This document shows, in pieces, positions 1 to 8,158 of a stretch of 64,000 nt of DNA (the first letter of the stretch is position 1; the number at the start of each line of letters is the position of its first letter). The stretch comes from Gammaproteobacteria bacterium. GTDB taxonomy: Bacteria > Pseudomonadota > Gammaproteobacteria > S012-40. Location of the stretch: assembly GCA_015487785.1 (NCBI GenBank), contig WFPC01000004.1, forward strand, positions 25,810 to 89,809, read 5' to 3'. The position numbers and the translations under genes were made by a program. Below the pieces are notes generated by a model. The model searched no databases and was not told the origin of the DNA. It worked only from the letters and a program-made list of their open reading frames with translations.

Positions 1-252
1 CAGGAAGCGCGCGACAAATTCGGTTTCTTGCTCGATGCGCTCAAATACGGTTGTCCGCCCCACGGCGGCCTGGCCTTTGGGCTGGATCGCCTGGTGATGC
101 TGATGAGCGGTGCCTCGTCCATTCGTGAAGTGATGGCCTTCCCCAAGACCCAGACTGCCGCTTGTCTGCTTACCGGCGCGCCATCACCGGTTTCCTTCGA
201 GCAACTGCGCGAGGTGGGTATCCGCCTCGCCAAGTCGGCCAAGGCCGGTTGA
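1..252 (+). CDS. aspS: Aspartyl-tRNA synthetase, C-terminal end (partial)
   Basis: The reading frame is open from base 1 and ends at a TGA at 250-252, so only the last 83 residues are present. The class II motif 3 stretch [16 protein letters not shown] is followed by the AspRS-typical [23 protein letters not shown]. This part holds the motif 3 arginine that contacts ATP. The enzyme charges tRNA-Asp (or tRNA-Asp/Asn) in the cytoplasm. nadA follows 22 bp later on the same strand. The 5' part lies outside the window, so whether the enzyme is discriminating cannot be judged. Confidence 0.95.
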   Translation, partial: QEARDKFGFLLDALKYGCPPHGGLAFGLDRLVMLMSGASSIREVMAFPKTQTAACLLTGAPSPVSFEQLREVGIRLAKSAKAG

Positions 253-274
253 ATCAACCCGTGGAGATGAGGAC

Positions 275-1381
275 ATGGCAGTAGAGTCCGTCGCCATTCA
301 GAATTTCATGCAACTGGACGATCCCCAGTGCGAGGAACGCATACGTCGCGCCAAGGCCAAACTGGGTGAACGGGTGGTGGTGCTGGGGCATCACTACCAG
401 CGCGAGGAAGTATTCCGGCATGCCGATTTCGTCGGCGACTCCCTCAAGTTGTCACGCCTGGCGGCGGGCTCCCGTGCCGATTACATCGTGTTCTGTGGGG
501 TGCATTTCATGGCCGAGGTGGCGGATATTCTGTCCGGGCCACAGCAGGTGGCCATCCTGCCCGACCTGGCCGCCGGCTGCTCCATGGCCGACATGGCCGA
601 CCAGGCCAGGGTGGAGCGGGCCTGGCGCGAGCTGGACGAAATGCTCGGTGGCGAGGTGGAACAAGGAGTCACCCCGGTCACCTACATCAATTCCGCCGCC
701 GACCTCAAGGCCTTCTGCGGTCGCCACGGTGGCATCGTGTGCACGTCCACCAATGCCCGCAACGTGCTGGACTGGGCCTTCGGCCAGCGTGAGAAGGTAT
801 TGTTCTTTCCCGATCAGCACCTGGGTCGCAATACCGCTTATGCCATGGGTATTCCACTGGAAGACATGGTGGTATGGGATTTCGACCAACCCCATGGCGG
901 GCTCACGCCGGAACAGGTGCGACGGGCCAGGATGATACTGTGGAAGGGCTTTTGTTCGGTGCATCAGATGTTTCGCCCCGAGCACGTCGACGCCTTCCGG
1001 GCCAAGTACCCCGAGGGGAAGGTGATCTCACATCCCGAGAGTGCCTTCGAGGTGTGTCAGAAGTCCGACTACGTGGGTTCCACCGAATACATCATCAAGA
1101 CCATCGCCGAGTCCGCCCCGGGCACCCGCTGGCTGGTGGGCACCGAGCTGAACCTGGTCAACCGCCTGCACCAGCAGTTCAAGGACGAGGGCAAGTCGGT
1201 GCACTTCATGTCGCCCACGGTGTGCATGTGTTCCACCATGTTCCGCATCAGCCCGCAGCATCTGGCCTGGACCCTGGAAAACCTGGTCCAGGGGCAGGTG
1301 GTCAACCGTATCAGCGTGCCGGCCGCGGAGGCCGAGCAGGCGCTCAGGGCGTTGAATCGCATGCTGGAGGTTTCGCCTTGA
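275..1381 (+). CDS. nadA: Quinolinate synthase
   Basis: NadA condenses iminoaspartate with dihydroxyacetone phosphate to quinolinate in de novo NAD synthesis, using a [4Fe-4S] cluster. The 368-residue product has the expected motifs: VVLGHHYQREEVF near residue 35, AAGCSMADMA near 100, WKGFCSVH near 225 and SPTVCMCSTMF near 315. By family alignment the cluster ligands are likely C102, C227 and C317. Length and motif spacing match the longer Bacillus-type NadA rather than the 347-residue E. coli form. A purine-rich GGAGATGAGGA precedes the ATG. No other nad gene is in the window. Confidence 0.96.
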   Translation: MAVESVAIQNFMQLDDPQCEERIRRAKAKLGERVVVLGHHYQREEVFRHADFVGDSLKLSRLAAGSRADYIVFCGVHFMAEVADILSGPQQVAILPDLAAGCSMADMADQARVERAWRELDEMLGGEVEQGVTPVTYINSAADLKAFCGRHGGIVCTSTNARNVLDWAFGQREKVLFFPDQHLGRNTAYAMGIPLEDMVVWDFDQPHGGLTPEQVRRARMILWKGFCSVHQMFRPEHVDAFRAKYPEGKVISHPESAFEVCQKSDYVGSTEYIIKTIAESAPGTRWLVGTELNLVNRLHQQFKDEGKSVHFMSPTVCMCSTMFRISPQHLAWTLENLVQGQVVNRISVPAAEAEQALRALNRMLEVSP

Positions 1382-1497
1382 TCCGTCGAGGTGGCGGAAT
1401 TCGCGGCCGCGGCGGGCGAGGAAATTTCGTGATCAGGCTGGAATCGTGATGGCCGTTTCCCGTAATCTCAAAGCCTTACTCTGAGTATTCGGGTGGT

Positions 1498-2556
1498 TCA
1501 GGCCTGTCGCAGGGCGTTGCCCAACGCCTCGAAATCCAGTGGCTTTGCTTGTTGGGGGTGATTCAGGGCCAGGGTCTGTTGCAGGGCCTCGCGGGCCGCT
1601 TGTTCGGGTTGCTGCAAGGGTAGCTTGCCGGTCAGCTCTTCGAGAAGGGATTTCAGCTCCTGGGCCAGCCTGGCCACCGGGGTGGGCAGGCTGCGGCTTT
1701 CCTGTAGGGCCTGGATACTGCGGTATTCTTCCACACTGCGCAGATTGACGTTGAAACTCTGCAGTTCATTGCCGTCCAGGCTCAGCATCGCGGCCTGCTC
1801 GGTCACCTCCTGCAGGCTGCCGTTCTGGAAGGCATCGGCCAGTTCGGCCACCTGTTGCATGAATTGCTCGATGGCCTTGCGCTCGCCCTCGTCCAGTTGA
1901 CCTTTCACCCGAATACGCATCTGTTGTGACAGGCTGGCTTCCTGGCCATTGGCCTGGAAACGGGTGTTGGCGTCGGCATAGTCCATGGCCGTGCGGGTCT
2001 GTTGCCACTGGCGGCTGAGTTCGATGGTCACGATGTCGCCGTCGCGGGTCTTCAGTTGCAGCGAGAGACTGTTTTCACTGCGGTATTGTTCCAGGCTGGC
2101 ACTGCTGCGCTGGCTGCTCAACTCGTCTTGCAAGCGTTGCTGCAGGGTGTCGATGTCCTGTGTCACGACGTCGTTGAGCATCCCGGCACGGGCCAGGTCT
2201 TCGCGGCCACTGCGCAGACCACTGTCGATACTCCGGGCAAGCTGCTCCCGACCGGCCTGGCCGCTGCGCAGCAGTTGTTGAGCCATGGCCATGACCCGCC
2301 TGGCAGTGGCCTCGGGGCCATTGTCCACGTTGTTATAGGGTGTACTTGGAGGGGGCGTGAGCTGGCCCAGGCGGCCGAGGTGTTCGCCGATGCGGCGGGC
2401 GAGGAACTCGCGTGCCTGTTCGGGACGAATCTGGTTGAGTATCACGGGCTGGGCGTTTGCTGGACGCACGCTGCCGGGTCTTGCCCAGGGGCTGGGAAAG
2501 TCCGTGGCTAGGTTGGGCGCAAGACTCGTTGCCGCGAGACTGGTGGTGCTGTTCAT
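1498..2556 (-). CDS. DUF5610-like protein, possibly motility-associated
   Basis: A 352-residue soluble protein with no signal peptide or membrane segment. The first 80 residues are Ser/Pro/Ala-rich and probably disordered. Residues about 85-150 (QLLRSGQAGREQLARSIDSG, then AGMLNDVVTQDIDTLQQRL) resemble the helical DUF5610 region. The middle, about 160-290, looks like a beta domain (LSLQLKTRDGDIVTIELS). The rest is helical and Gln-rich. A sigma-28-like promoter lies just upstream, which would place the gene in the flagellar/chemotaxis regulon. The family assignment comes from remembered sequence character only; the molecular function is unknown. Confidence 0.7.
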   Translation of the reverse strand: MNSTTSLAATSLAPNLATDFPSPWARPGSVRPANAQPVILNQIRPEQAREFLARRIGEHLGRLGQLTPPPSTPYNNVDNGPEATARRVMAMAQQLLRSGQAGREQLARSIDSGLRSGREDLARAGMLNDVVTQDIDTLQQRLQDELSSQRSSASLEQYRSENSLSLQLKTRDGDIVTIELSRQWQQTRTAMDYADANTRFQANGQEASLSQQMRIRVKGQLDEGERKAIEQFMQQVAELADAFQNGSLQEVTEQAAMLSLDGNELQSFNVNLRSVEEYRSIQALQESRSLPTPVARLAQELKSLLEELTGKLPLQQPEQAAREALQQTLALNHPQQAKPLDFEALGNALRQA

Positions 2557-2586
2557 GTGCCGCTTCTCCGCGTCCTCTCAATTGCC

Positions 2587-2613
2587 CTGTCGGACGGCGT
2601 GGCGATAACTTTA
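2587..2613 (-). promoter_or_regulatory. Sigma-28-like promoter
   Basis: Read on the minus strand the site is TAAAGTTA, an 11-bp spacer, then TCCGACAG. This compares with the flagellar sigma factor consensus TAAAGTTT-N11-GCCGATAA: 7 of 8 and 5 of 8 matches at exact spacing. It ends about 30 bp upstream of the DUF5610-like start codon. Two similar sites precede the two chemoreceptor genes in this window. Confidence 0.5.
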
Positions 2614-2667
2614 GTGTTTTTTTTGCTGTCCGGGTCACGGCTTTGTCGTGCCGTGAGGCTTGACAAC

Positions 2668-3024
2668 TCAGCGCAGGAGGGATTGCTGGCGGCGTTTCTC
2701 CATTTCCTCCAAGGCTTGCTGGGGGCTGAGTTCCAGATCGTCGGGCTCGGCGAATTCCAGCAGCTTGCGGGCGCGCTCGTCGTTGCGCACCTGGAAGCGC
2801 ACCAGCATCAGGGCCAGGCGGGTGTTGAAGGCCAGCGCCAGGATGGCGAACATGCTCAGCAACAGGCCCGCCTGCAGCAGTTCCCGCGGCAGATTGTCGA
2901 GCTGGGTGACGTAGACCACGGGAAAGAGCAGGATATAGGCCAGCAAGGGAGGCTTGAGTCGCTTGCGCAGCTCGAGCTGGCGTTGGCGATAGTGTTCCAG
3001 TAGCTGAATGTCATCTTGGGCCAT
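2668..3024 (-). CDS. Small two-helix membrane protein, unknown function
   Basis: A 118-residue protein. A basic N-terminal helix (QLLEHYRQRQLELRKRLK) is followed by two hydrophobic segments near residues 27-42 (LLAYILLFPVVYVT) and 50-70 (LLQAGLLLSMFAILALAF). A charged cytoplasmic-type tail rich in Glu, Arg and Gln follows. It lies on the same strand as the DUF5610-like gene, separated by 111 bp, and on the same strand as the upstream outer-membrane-like gene. I do not recognise a family. Confidence 0.65.
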   Translation of the reverse strand: MAQDDIQLLEHYRQRQLELRKRLKPPLLAYILLFPVVYVTQLDNLPRELLQAGLLLSMFAILALAFNTRLALMLVRFQVRNDERARKLLEFAEPDDLELSPQQALEEMEKRRQQSLLR

Positions 3025-3163
3025 GAGCTTCCCTGGGGCTGAGGAAAAAGCGGCATTCTAGGGGCCTGGCGGGCTTAGGGCAAGGTCCGCTGCGGTGGCG
3101 GGAAGAGATCCCGGTTTCTGCCCGCCTCGCTGCGACAGCCCGAGGCGGTTGGTGGCGATGGCG

Positions 3164-4153
3164 TCAGTGGCCAGCCGGGGTGGCCCCCAGCACCAGCTCC
3201 AGGTTGATGCTGAACGACGGGCTGGGCCGGAAGCCCTGGCTGCGTTGCCACAGCATCAGGGGCACGATATCGAGGAAAATCCAGTCCTTATACAGCATCT
3301 TGCGAAAATAAATGTGGGCCGTGTAGCGGCTGGTGTGGAGTCGGGGGCGGTTTTCGCCCTCGGCGCTGAGCTGGTAGGCCAGGTAGCGCCCGGCACCGAG
3401 TTGCTGGAATACGGTGAGATATTGACTCAGTTCGAAGGTGTCGAGGCGCTGGCGCCAGGTGACGTGACTGCTGGCGCGAAACAGATGTTGTTCACCCAGC
3501 GGATGCTCCAGCTCCAGGCGGGTGGTCTCGCCCAGTCTGGTACTGGAATACCAGAAGATCATCTGTGACAGGCGTAGCTGCCAGTGCCCCCGTTGCATTT
3601 GATGGCGGGCCTTGAGGCGGGTGACGACTTCGGGACGGCGGGTCAGGCGCAGGCCGGCGCTGGCGCGCACGTTCCAGCGGGTCGACTGGCGCAGCAGGTA
3701 TTGCAGGCTGGAGGTGATGGCGGTTTCGCCCTCGCTGCGTTGCGGCAAGACGTTGCTCTGGTCGATATCCTTTTCCTTGTCGGCCTCCTGTTGCAGGGAA
3801 TTGCTCTCGATCACCAGCGACAGGCGTTCGTTGGTGCGTGGCAGGTCCAGCTTGACATGGGTCTTGAGAGTACTGGCAGGGCGGCTGCCGTAAACCAGGG
3901 TGTTGCTGTTGTAGAAACGCAGCTGGGTGCGATTGGTACGTTCGATCTCGCGGTTGGCACCGAAAAAACGATCGATGCTGTCGGACAACATCACGATGCC
4001 CGTGGAGAGCCTGTCGCGGGTTTGTTCGGCCAGGCGCAGGGATTGCTGCAACAGGTCGGGAGAGCTTGTCGGTGTGTCACTGGGTGTTTCCGTGGCGCCC
4101 AGCGGGACGCTGGAGCAGATGAGGCACAGGCCCAACAGTGGACTAAGGCGCAT
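3164..4153 (-). CDS. Putative outer-membrane protein with signal peptide
   Basis: The start is taken at the ATG that gives MRLSPLLGLCLICSSVPLGA, a good signal peptide; a longer reading adds 13 residues with no such feature. The 329-residue product has a short helical segment after the signal (LLQQSLRLAEQTRDRLSTG). Alternating polar/hydrophobic, aromatic-rich stretches follow (TSSLQYLLRQSTRWNVRASA, YLAYQLSAEGE), ending SINLELVLGATPAGH, as in beta-barrels. The start codon lies inside the 3' end of the upstream kinase gene (11-bp overlap), so translational coupling is likely. Function unknown. Confidence 0.65.
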   Translation of the reverse strand: MRLSPLLGLCLICSSVPLGATETPSDTPTSSPDLLQQSLRLAEQTRDRLSTGIVMLSDSIDRFFGANREIERTNRTQLRFYNSNTLVYGSRPASTLKTHVKLDLPRTNERLSLVIESNSLQQEADKEKDIDQSNVLPQRSEGETAITSSLQYLLRQSTRWNVRASAGLRLTRRPEVVTRLKARHQMQRGHWQLRLSQMIFWYSSTRLGETTRLELEHPLGEQHLFRASSHVTWRQRLDTFELSQYLTVFQQLGAGRYLAYQLSAEGENRPRLHTSRYTAHIYFRKMLYKDWIFLDIVPLMLWQRSQGFRPSPSFSINLELVLGATPAGH

Positions 4154-5072
4154 CGTCCCATAGCCAGGCAGCACCGCGCACGCCGCTGGCATCGCCGTGT
4201 CGCGGGGGAACCAGGTGGGTGTCCACCCGATCGGAGAAGATATAGTCTTGCCACAGGCGGGGGACGTTGTGATACCAGCGAGACACCTGGGACAGCCCGC
4301 CGCCCAGCACGATGACCTCCGGGTCGAGGATGTTGATTACATGGGCCAGGCCGCGGGCCAGGCGATGCTCGTAGCGTTGCAGGGTCTGTTCGCAGGCCAC
4401 GTCGCCCGCCGCGGCGGCGGCGACGATCTGGCGGCTGTCCAGGCTGTCGCCGGTGACGGCGCGGTGTTCGGCGGCCAGCCCCGGGCCGGAGAGATAGGTT
4501 TCCAGGCAGCCGTGGCGACCACAGTAGCAGGCTGGGCCAGGGAGTTCGTGTGCGTCGGGCCAGGGCAGGGGATTGTGGCCCCATTCGCCGGCGATGGCAT
4601 TGACGCCGGTGAGCAGGCGGCCGTTGGCCACGATACCGGCGCCGGTGCCGGTGCCGATGATCACCCCGAACACCAGTGAGGCCCCCGCCGCGGCACCATC
4701 GGTGGCCTCCGACAGGGCGAAGCAATTGGCATCATTGGCCAGGCGTACCGGTCGTTGCAGGCGATCTTCCAGGTCTTCGCGCAGGGGACGGTCATTGAGC
4801 CAGGTGGAATTGGCGTTCTTGATACGCCCGGTCTGCCGCGAGAGGGCGCCAGGGGTGCCTATGCCCACGCTGGCGCGGCAGTGGAGCTGGGCTTCGGCTT
4901 CGCGTACCAGGCGGTGGATGCAGTCCAGGGTGGCGTGGTAGTCGTTTCGGGGCGTGGCGACCCGGCGTTGCAGGCAGGTCCGGCCCTGGGCATCGAGCAC
5001 GATGATTTCGGTCTTGGTGCCGCCCAGGTCGATGCCGATGCGGAACCGGGAGTGGTGTTTTGACGTGTTCAT
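4143..5072 (-). CDS. mak: ROK-family fructokinase (Mak-like)
   Basis: A 309-residue sugar kinase of the ROK family. The phosphate-binding motif FRIGIDLGGTKTE lies near the N-terminus. KNANSTWLNDRPL and LANDANCFALSEA mark the sugar site, with the catalytic Asp in the latter. CYCGRHGCLETYLSGPG is the ROK zinc site, and the C-terminus is HGDASGVRGAAWLW. Motif for motif it follows E. coli Mak (fructokinase) more closely than NagK, so phosphorylation of fructose or a related hexose is inferred. The ATG at 5072 is chosen because homologues begin just before the glycine-rich motif; 34 extra upstream residues look non-coding. It is the upstream partner of the overlapping outer-membrane-like gene. Confidence 0.88.
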   Translation of the reverse strand: MNTSKHHSRFRIGIDLGGTKTEIIVLDAQGRTCLQRRVATPRNDYHATLDCIHRLVREAEAQLHCRASVGIGTPGALSRQTGRIKNANSTWLNDRPLREDLEDRLQRPVRLANDANCFALSEATDGAAAGASLVFGVIIGTGTGAGIVANGRLLTGVNAIAGEWGHNPLPWPDAHELPGPACYCGRHGCLETYLSGPGLAAEHRAVTGDSLDSRQIVAAAAAGDVACEQTLQRYEHRLARGLAHVINILDPEVIVLGGGLSQVSRWYHNVPRLWQDYIFSDRVDTHLVPPRHGDASGVRGAAWLWDDAP

Positions 5073-5236
5073 TCTCGTTCGGGCATGGATATTTGGTTCG
5101 GCATGCTTTCTCGTCCGGCGGCATGGCACAAAGTGTCGCCAGGATATGGTGTAGCGTATGCGGCGCTGACGCAAGTCCGCTCAAACTACCTGGGCTGGCG
5201 CCGATACAAGGCAAGACAGGCGATGGAGAGGTTCGA

Positions 5237-5701
5237 GTGCGCAGAGGTGTTCTCTTTTTTCTATTGATGATGCTGGCGTGCGGGCCGACGATGGCCAAGC
5301 CGGCCTCGCCCCTGTTGCTCGATGTCCGCCTGCAGGGCCCCTGGCTGGCGGGCGAGGTGGTGGGGGTGGAGGTGCAGGTGGCCAGTCGCCTCGATCTGGA
5401 TGACGTGGAGTTGCGTCTGGTGGCCGAGGATGGCGTGCAGCTGCTCGATGGCTCTGCCGTCTGGCGGGGCGCACTGGTTGTGGGTGAGCCGCGGGTGTCG
5501 CGCTTTCAGGCGCGGGTTCCCGTGAACGGTGGCGGGCGGCTGCGGGTGGAGCTGGTCACCGGGCACGATGGCCAGCCTCGTTACCTGGCCCGCCGGATCG
5601 TGCCGTTGCCGGAGGGACGGGGCAAGCCCGGTCCGGAAACGGTGCGCGGCCGCTGGATCGAGCGTCAGGGTCGCGGCGTGAGGGAATATCGCCTGCCATG
5701 A
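5237..5701 (+). CDS. Small exported protein, first copy (module unit A1)
   Basis: A 154-residue protein. GTG at 5237 is preferred because it follows GGAGAG and gives a signal peptide (RRGVLFFLLMMLACGPTMA, likely cleavage before KPA); an open frame further upstream encodes nothing plausible. The mature part is beta-rich (PLLLDVRLQGPWLAGEVVGV, VELRLVAEDGVQLL) and ends GRGVREYRLP. Its stop overlaps the start of the lipoprotein metallopeptidase gene in an ATGA junction. A paralogue with the same signal-peptide junction and C-terminal motif (GQGIREFVLP) lies at 7688-8158, so this is half of a duplicated two-gene unit. Family not recognised. Confidence 0.75.
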   Translation: MRRGVLFFLLMMLACGPTMAKPASPLLLDVRLQGPWLAGEVVGVEVQVASRLDLDDVELRLVAEDGVQLLDGSAVWRGALVVGEPRVSRFQARVPVNGGGRLRVELVTGHDGQPRYLARRIVPLPEGRGKPGPETVRGRWIERQGRGVREYRLP

Positions 5702-7593
5702 ACTTGCGTTTTCTGCTGTTGTTGCCGATTCTGGGGCTCAGCGCCTGTATCGACGAAACCCTGCCCCGTGGTGACGATCCCAATCCGCCGCAATCGCAGG
5801 AGACACCCGTGGCCGAGGGGGTGTCCATAGCCCCCGAGCGGGAGCGGCTCACCCTGTGGCGTCTGGACGAGCCCGTGGGCCTGGCGGTGACCGTGTACGA
5901 TGGCCAGGGCAAGGCCCTGGAGCCCACGCCAGAACTCACTTGGTTGTCCAGTGACGAGTCGGTGGTGCGAGTGGATGCCTTGGGGCGGCTGGTGGCCGTG
6001 GCCGAGGGGGAAGCGGTGGTGACGGTCAGCACCAAGGGCGTCAGCCGTCGTATCACGGTGGTGGTGGACACCTCGGTGAGCGAGATTGGCGGCGTGGTGA
6101 GCTACCAGGACAGGCGCTACGACGAGCGCGGCTTTCTGTCGCTCACCGCATACAATCCCCTGCGTTATGCCGCCTACGACATCCTCGACGCGGACGACGA
6201 GTCGCTGGTGGCCAGCGGCTATACCGATGCCCAGGGGCGCTACCGCTTTACCGGCTCGCCTGGCGGTCGTTACCGCATACGGTTGTTGAGCAGAAGCGAC
6301 CCGGCCGGAGGACATGAGGTGGAGGTCACGGATCTGGCCGGTGATCTCTACGCGGTGAGTCTCGGCCTGGATCCGGCCGCGCCCGATATCCGCATTCCCC
6401 TTGCCAGCGGCCTGGCCGGGGTGTTCAACATCTTCGACGTGATGCTCACCGGCATGGAGTTCTTCGCCGAACTCGGCGAGGCCAGCCTGCCCGATCTCAA
6501 GGTATTCTGGGCCCGGGGCAATAGCCTGGGCACCTATTATTGCACCGGCTTCGATGCCACCAATTGTCCCGGTGGTGCCGGTGTCTACGTGTACGACGAG
6601 ACGGGGTATGGTGGCGATACCGATGAGTTCGACGACGACGTGTTGTGGCACGAATTCGGTCATTTCATCGTTGATCGCCTGTCGGCCGACGACTCCGAGG
6701 GCGGTTGCCATCTGCTGGAGAGCCCAGATCTGGATTTGCGCCTGGCCTGGAGCGAAGGCTGGGGTGATTTCCTGCCCACGGCCATCAAGCGTTGGCTGGC
6801 CGCCGATGCGGCGCGTCGGGCGCGCCTGTCGCAGAGTACGGACAAGCCGCTTACTCTCTATGTGGACACCGCCGGCGACCAGGCCCGTATCAGCGCCGAC
6901 ATGAACGACGCCAGCTCACGCTATTGGTATGCCAGCAACGAGGTGGCCGTGGCGCGCATTCTCTGGCGCCTGAGTGATGCCTTTGGCATGGACAAAGTAT
7001 GGACGGTGATGACGGATTATTTTCCCAGCCTGCCCACGCCCACCAATCTGGAGGGGTTCTGGGACGGCTGGCTGGCCCTGCACGGCGCCGGTGGCGAGAC
7101 CGCGCAGCGCGGCCGGCAGATATTGGCCGAGCAGCATGTGTACTACCAGCCCGACGGCCTGGAGCCCAACGACGACCAGCCTGCCAGTCAAGCCTATGCG
7201 CTGGACGGCACGGGCGGGTTGTTGCACCTGTATCGCGAAGACGGAGTCGTTGATCGCGATGTCATCGCCTTTTCGGTAGTGGCCGGGCGACGCTACCTGG
7301 TGGAGACCCGTGATCTCATCAATGGTGCCGATACCTTTCTAAGGATACGCGATGCCGCCGGGGTGACCATTGCCAGCAACGACGATGTGGACGGCAGGAG
7401 CTATTACCGCTACGACGGCACCTGTGGCGAGATCCGTGCCCGCAACGATGCCACCTCCCTGGCTTCGAGGGTGGAATTCACCGCTACCAGCAGCGGCACC
7501 TACCAGGCCGTGGTCAGCACCACGCCGGATCCCGATCCCTATCCCGAGGCCGGCCGCTATGGCAGTTATCGCCTGGTGGTGGAAGAGCAATAA
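5698..7593 (+). CDS. Lipoprotein zinc metallopeptidase with Ig-like and PPC-like domains (unit B1)
   Basis: A 631-residue lipoprotein with lipobox LSAC (Cys17, Ile at +2). A bacterial Ig-like (BIG2-type) domain at about 45-125 contains LTWLSSDESVVRVDALGRL. A carboxypeptidase-regulatory-like segment follows (GYTDAQGRYRFTGSPGGRYR, about 170-200). The catalytic region has DDDVLWHEFGHFIVDRLS with the HExxH zinc motif, then LAWSEGWGDF, whose Glu could be the third ligand as in gluzincins. The C-terminal part (EPNDDQPASQAYAL ... DRDVIAFSVVAGRRYLVET) looks like a PPC domain, common on secreted peptidases. Conserved cysteines (YYCTGFDATNC, GGCHLL) suggest disulfides. It overlaps unit A1 and lies close to the type II secretion genes. 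Confidence 0.8.
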   Translation: MNLRFLLLLPILGLSACIDETLPRGDDPNPPQSQETPVAEGVSIAPERERLTLWRLDEPVGLAVTVYDGQGKALEPTPELTWLSSDESVVRVDALGRLVAVAEGEAVVTVSTKGVSRRITVVVDTSVSEIGGVVSYQDRRYDERGFLSLTAYNPLRYAAYDILDADDESLVASGYTDAQGRYRFTGSPGGRYRIRLLSRSDPAGGHEVEVTDLAGDLYAVSLGLDPAAPDIRIPLASGLAGVFNIFDVMLTGMEFFAELGEASLPDLKVFWARGNSLGTYYCTGFDATNCPGGAGVYVYDETGYGGDTDEFDDDVLWHEFGHFIVDRLSADDSEGGCHLLESPDLDLRLAWSEGWGDFLPTAIKRWLAADAARRARLSQSTDKPLTLYVDTAGDQARISADMNDASSRYWYASNEVAVARILWRLSDAFGMDKVWTVMTDYFPSLPTPTNLEGFWDGWLALHGAGGETAQRGRQILAEQHVYYQPDGLEPNDDQPASQAYALDGTGGLLHLYREDGVVDRDVIAFSVVAGRRYLVETRDLINGADTFLRIRDAAGVTIASNDDVDGRSYYRYDGTCGEIRARNDATSLASRVEFTATSSGTYQAVVSTTPDPDPYPEAGRYGSYRLVVEEQ

Positions 7594-7687
7594 CAAAAGG
7601 CTTGGCAAGCGTCGCCGCAGGGGGTAGAAGAGGAGGATGGGGACGAGGGGCGGCGTTGCCGCTTCGCGCAGAGCACCGGGGGAGATC

Positions 7688-8158
7688 ATGTCACCTGAAA
7701 ATCGCATCATCTGCGGGATATTGTTGGGGCTGGTGCTCGTCGCGACGGCCTGGGCCAAGCCCATGATGCCCCTGAGTCTGGTACTGGAGGCCAGGCAGGT
7801 GCCGGTGGCGGGGAACATCCTGGACCTGGTAGTGCGGGTTCGCTCCCACCTGGACACCGACCGACTGGAATTGCGCGTGAGCTTGCCGCCCGGTGCCCAG
7901 TTGCTGGCCGGCGAGCAGGAACAGACGCTGAGCGTGCGGGCCCACCAGTGGCAGAGGGTGGACCTGCGTATTCGCCTGCCCGATCCCCTGGAGGGGTACA
8001 TCGACGCGGTGGCACGCATTCGCCAGGGCGAGGAGACCCGCTATACTGCCGGCGCCCGTTTCGCCCTGGAACCCACCCGCAGCAAGCAGCACATCGCGCC
8101 GCCGGCGCTTCGGCGCCAGCGCGATGGCCAGGGCATCAGGGAGTTCGTGCTTCCTTGA
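7688..8158 (+). CDS. Small exported protein, second copy (module unit A2)
   Basis: A 156-residue paralogue of the protein at 5237-5701. ATG at 7688 follows GGGGGAG and yields a signal peptide (IICGILLGLVLVATAWA, then KPMMP). The beta-rich mature part (VLEARQVPVAGNILDLVVRV, LELRVSLPPGAQLLAG) aligns by eye with unit A1, and the tail GQGIREFVLP matches A1's GRGVREYRLP. The stop codon overlaps the TTG start of the next gene, as in the first unit. The conserved tail and strict pairing with a metallopeptidase suggest a partner, chaperone or inhibitor role, but this is inference. Confidence 0.75.
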   Translation: MSPENRIICGILLGLVLVATAWAKPMMPLSLVLEARQVPVAGNILDLVVRVRSHLDTDRLELRVSLPPGAQLLAGEQEQTLSVRAHQWQRVDLRIRLPDPLEGYIDAVARIRQGEETRYTAGARFALEPTRSKQHIAPPALRRQRDGQGIREFVLP